This document shows, one piece after another, positions 61,032 to 64,000 of a stretch of DNA of 64,000 bases; position 1 is the stretch's first letter, and the number at the start of each line of letters is the position of its first letter. Origin of the DNA: Tetracentron sinense (taxonomy: Eukaryota; Streptophyta; Magnoliopsida; Trochodendrales; Trochodendraceae); assembly GCA_015143295.1 (NCBI GenBank), contig CM026561.1:41668875-41732874 (forward strand), read 5' to 3'. The position numbers and the translations under genes were made by a program. Under the pieces are notes generated by a model. It was not told the DNA's origin, searched no databases, and saw only the letters and a program-made list of their open reading frames with translations.

Positions 61032-61206
61032 ATGGGAGGAGCAATCCATCAAAAAGTCCTTCTCCTGGTTTTCCCTTTCCTTCTTCTTTATGCGTTTTAT
61101 TGTAACGATAAAAAGCCCTCATCGATCATATCGGGATCTGGAATGATTCTGAAGAAAATGGACCTTCGAGCTTTCTCTTCTTGGAACATGCTTGGAGAAT
61201 CGGGTG
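61032..61206 (+). CDS. Candidate first exon of an unidentified membrane or secreted protein
   Basis: ATG opens MGGAIHQKVLLLVFPFLLLY, a hydrophobic stretch at residues 9-23 that could be a signal peptide or anchor. About 35 polar residues follow, ending SSWNMLGESG at a good donor (TCGG|GTGAGC, 61207). The 3' flank is T-rich, intron-like. No further exon is seen before the window ends, and retroelement debris begins at about 61.5 kb. I do not recognise the family. Confidence 0.35.
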
Positions 61207-61509
61207 AGCTTCCAAACCCTAGATTGCAGAACCAGCCATTTCTCTGTTACTCTGAGTTTTCATCCTTTTTTCCTTTGTGATTTCTGCCTGTTATTTTGTG
61301 TTTCTGTGTTATTGGATTTAGGTTTTACTGTCGTGTTACTTACTTGTTGCTTGGTTGATTTGGGCTGTAGAATCAGGGATCTGGTTAGAGTTTTAGGTAT
61401 TTGGGTTGTTCATGATTTTCTGCTATTGTCTCGAGACTTAAAAGTAGAGGTTTTTTATGGTCGCGGATTGGAAACTGTTGATTCGAGGTATAAGTAGCGC
61501 AAAATGATG

Positions 61510-61992
61510 AACAAATATTCTTTAACTAATGCAGATAATTCACGCATTACTACCAATATGCTATCACATTGCTTGATATACGAGCATAATTTAATCAAGC
61601 AATAAAATGAAGCATGCATAGATCTCTGGTGCATAGGAAGCTGTACCAGATCTGAGAACCAAAGTGAAGCAAATCTTCTAAATCTTGTGGCAATAAAAGG
61701 AACTATTCTCTCGAATGGTCCTGTAGGCAAAAACATTCTTCACGTTTATCAACCACTCTAGGACTACCTCAGTTCTCATCTAACAATGAAACTCAAATAA
61801 ATCCACATTCAACCAACAGTACCTATCTCCATGGGCGCTCAAAGGTGAAGTTACAAAAGTAGAATTGCTTGAAATATCACCACGATCCTCGGTACGCCTC
61901 AACTGCTTGTTTAGGATTAGCTTCTTTATCCTTCCCAAAGAAGCCTCAAGGTTGTTATACCTCTCATCATACCTGTTTCGCAAATTATCCAC
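61510..61992 (-). pseudogene. Retrotransposon gag remnant
   Basis: Minus-strand frames starting MDNLRNRYDERYNNLEASLG, then EWLINVKNVF, then IATRFRRFASLWFSDLVQ in another frame, follow the pattern of plant Ty3/gypsy gag leaders and capsids. There are stops and frameshifts and no pol nearby. Confidence 0.55.
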
Positions 61993-63531
61993 CCTCTCAA
62001 TAAAAACATACTTATTACCTGCTATGTATTCGTACTTAGTTCCACTCCTTATTAACTAAGGTTGATTATAATTTAAGCCAAATAGTAACCAGGCTTAATT
62101 TAGAAATGGGGTGCAATTTAAAAATCTGGCCCAATCCCCTAGCCGAATTAACCTAATAGCCTATGTTTGCGAGGTGGGCTAATATCGCTCACGTTGCACA
62201 GTTGGAAATCCACCTTGGGCTAGTCATACGACGTAAAGTTAATTTGCGCCTCTCAAGCTCTATTAAGTTGCTCATGCATCAATTTCCCAGGGAAATATCT
62301 CATTTGCTTGGGTCCCTAGATCTTTAAACTGCTCTTAGTGGTGTTCTCGCCATGAGGGGGCTAACAAGGATAGTCTTTTTATGTGGGCCCTCCCCTCCTT
62401 ATGTTTTCTTGGTTTATTTTGTAGTTGCTTTCTTTTTGTTTTAGCTTTTTTTTTCGGCCCTGCTTTGTTTGAGGCATCTTTTGCTTTTTCTATATCCTTT
62501 TTTATTAGCTTTATAAATTATCGTTTCCAATTTAAAGAAAAACTTGGGGGATGCACATGAAATTAAATACTTGCTTGATGCCCTTCAACAACCAAAAATC
62601 CAACTTTTTTTCTTTCAATTTTTTATAATAATAAATGAAAATGATGTCATAAAAATCTAGCCTTTGAGCTGATAATAATCTAAGAAGGAAGACTGATATC
62701 ATCAGAAAGTTATGTTGTTTGATTGGTCTGTGGTGTGGCATTCATCCAAGTTCTCCTCTCATGTTTTCCTTCAATAGAAATAGATATCATGAAGATTTAA
62801 AGAAAATTTGAGGTTTCTATTAGAAAGTAATTAAAGGATCAAGAGTCATACTTACTGGTTTTTAAAGAAAAATACAAAATTAATCTTAAAACACATTTGA
62901 GATAAATGAGCATAAGAATGTGCCAATGGACATTCTATGATATGGTACCTGATTCTCTTTAGTTTTTCAAATGTTGTGTTAAGTTTGGATATCATTTACC
63001 TACTTGCTACGTTAAAATAGGTTGCATACTTTTAGGATTGCGGATATGAACTCTGTCTTTGATCTTCCCTTAAATATGATCTTTCTGTGGCTTGTGGATA
63101 TGAATACGATGGTACTTCTTCCCTCTAGAATATATCTCCCAGCATTTTTTTTATTTTTTTTTTCTAGTTCTTCATTTATCGTTCCAGGTCCTATTTTTTT
63201 CCTCAACCAGTTCCCCATCTTACAAGGAAACATTAATGGGAGATCCTAAATTCAATTAGACCAAGAAAAAGAAAGAAAGATAATCAAAGAGATTGTTTTT
63301 TTGGTATGTTTCCTTTCGGACAAATTTTTATGGATATTCTTGATTTATTTAATTCTTATAGATGGAATATATTTAAGCTGGGGCTTTTGCCTCTTAGAGT
63401 GACATTCAGATGTCTTTTTGTATTGATCCACATAATTTTGTTTGGTAAGGTTTTTCTTTTTGAAATATTTAAAGACTTGTAGTTACATCTTATATCTCGT
63501 GCCCCAATCACTAATCCCCAAAAAAAATTAA
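61993..63531. other. Intergenic repeat debris
   Basis: Contains the paralogue of the 53290-53660 segment (62615-62762) and of the 46768 repeat (62775-62925). The 62330-62530 stretch (gggctaacaaggatag, then T-rich) may be a LINE 3' end. No gene is supported. Confidence 0.5.
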
Positions 63532-63731
63532 CCAACAGGGGGTTGGTGTGTTGGCCAGGACTACGCCTCAGGAAGCAGAGGTTCTGAGTTCGATTCCCTT
63601 CTCTTTGTTGGCCACCCTCAAGGATTTATCCCTACTTGTCCAGTCCGTGTGGATAGAGGGGTCTGCACATGCCTGGGAGATTAGTCGAATACTCTAAGAG
63701 GCCCGGACACCCTCGTTACCCAAAAAAAAAA
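63532..63731 (+). mobile_element. tRNA-derived SINE, second copy
   Basis: Same family as 53364-53570: ccaacagggggttgg start, ggttggtgtgttggcc A-box-like region, gagttcgattccc B box, ttggccaccctcaagga, and an A-run end. Confidence 0.88.
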
Positions 63732-64000
63732 TCTTATGTCAAATTTCTTGTAAAGGTCATTTGACATCTTTTGAGTTTCTTTGAAAAAGATTAGAAGCAT
63801 TAAATTCTCTTCTCGTAAACAATTATGTATTTTGGTAGAAATTGGATTTTATGTGTACTCATCCAAACTCACTTGTATCTCTATCTCATAACATTTCTTG
63901 ATATTCTGATGTTTATAATTTTGTTATGAATGCGCGCACACGCACAAAGACGTGTATTTGTTATGAAGTTTTTTCTTATAGATGAAATCTTGAGAAGAAA

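Overview
This is a nuclear window from a flowering plant, most likely a eudicot or magnoliid rather than a grass. The evidence is intron-rich genes with GT-AG borders, plant-specific families (PPR proteins, a DOXC-type 2-oxoglutarate dioxygenase, an MYB-CC factor), AT-rich introns, and a dense load of nested plant transposable elements. I cannot name the species.

Layout. Positions 1-21673 (+) hold the 3' two thirds of an SMC2 (condensin) gene: 18 exons and about 800 codons, with every splice phase consistent. Its introns are swollen by transposons. Intron 8 is 10.2 kb and holds a TRIM, a second LTR element, a Harbinger element and a solo LTR. Introns 10 and 16 carry hAT and Harbinger elements with clean target-site duplications (TSDs). 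From 21.7 to 25.2 kb there is intergenic repeat DNA (a MITE, SINEs, a small LTR element). From 25.3 to 26.5 kb (-) lies a PPR gene broken by a 5'-truncated LINE and a frameshift; a possible first exon sits 5.8 kb upstream at 32.3-32.4 kb, across a four-level nest of DNA transposons. A 50-bp organellar 16S rRNA fragment lies at 31.6 kb.

From 33918 to 45772 there is one Ty3/gypsy chromovirus-type element. It is opened by two large solo LTRs (3.2 and 2.5 kb) and a 975-bp DNA transposon, each with its own TSD. It sits upstream of a decayed 5' fragment of an ABCB25/ATM3-like mitochondrial ABC transporter gene (46.1-46.8 kb). Next come a second PPR pseudogene (47.3-48.9 kb, -) and an apparently intact four-exon 2OG-Fe(II) dioxygenase gene (49430-52478, +) of the SRG1/norcoclaurine-synthase-1-like type. 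A broken copy of the dioxygenase first exon lies at 55.1 kb. The last two exons of an MYB-CC (PHR-like) gene converge on the dioxygenase gene from the minus strand. The remainder (53-64 kb) is LINE fragments, tRNA-derived SINEs, a MITE family that has formed a tandem array at 59.8-60.5 kb, a possible first exon at 61.0 kb, and a gag remnant.

Only SMC2 and the dioxygenase look functional across the part visible here. I found no CRISPR array, no intact tRNA or rRNA gene, and no clear new biological system. The most informative content is the transposon stratigraphy, readable from TSDs, and the contrast between intact and decayed genes.
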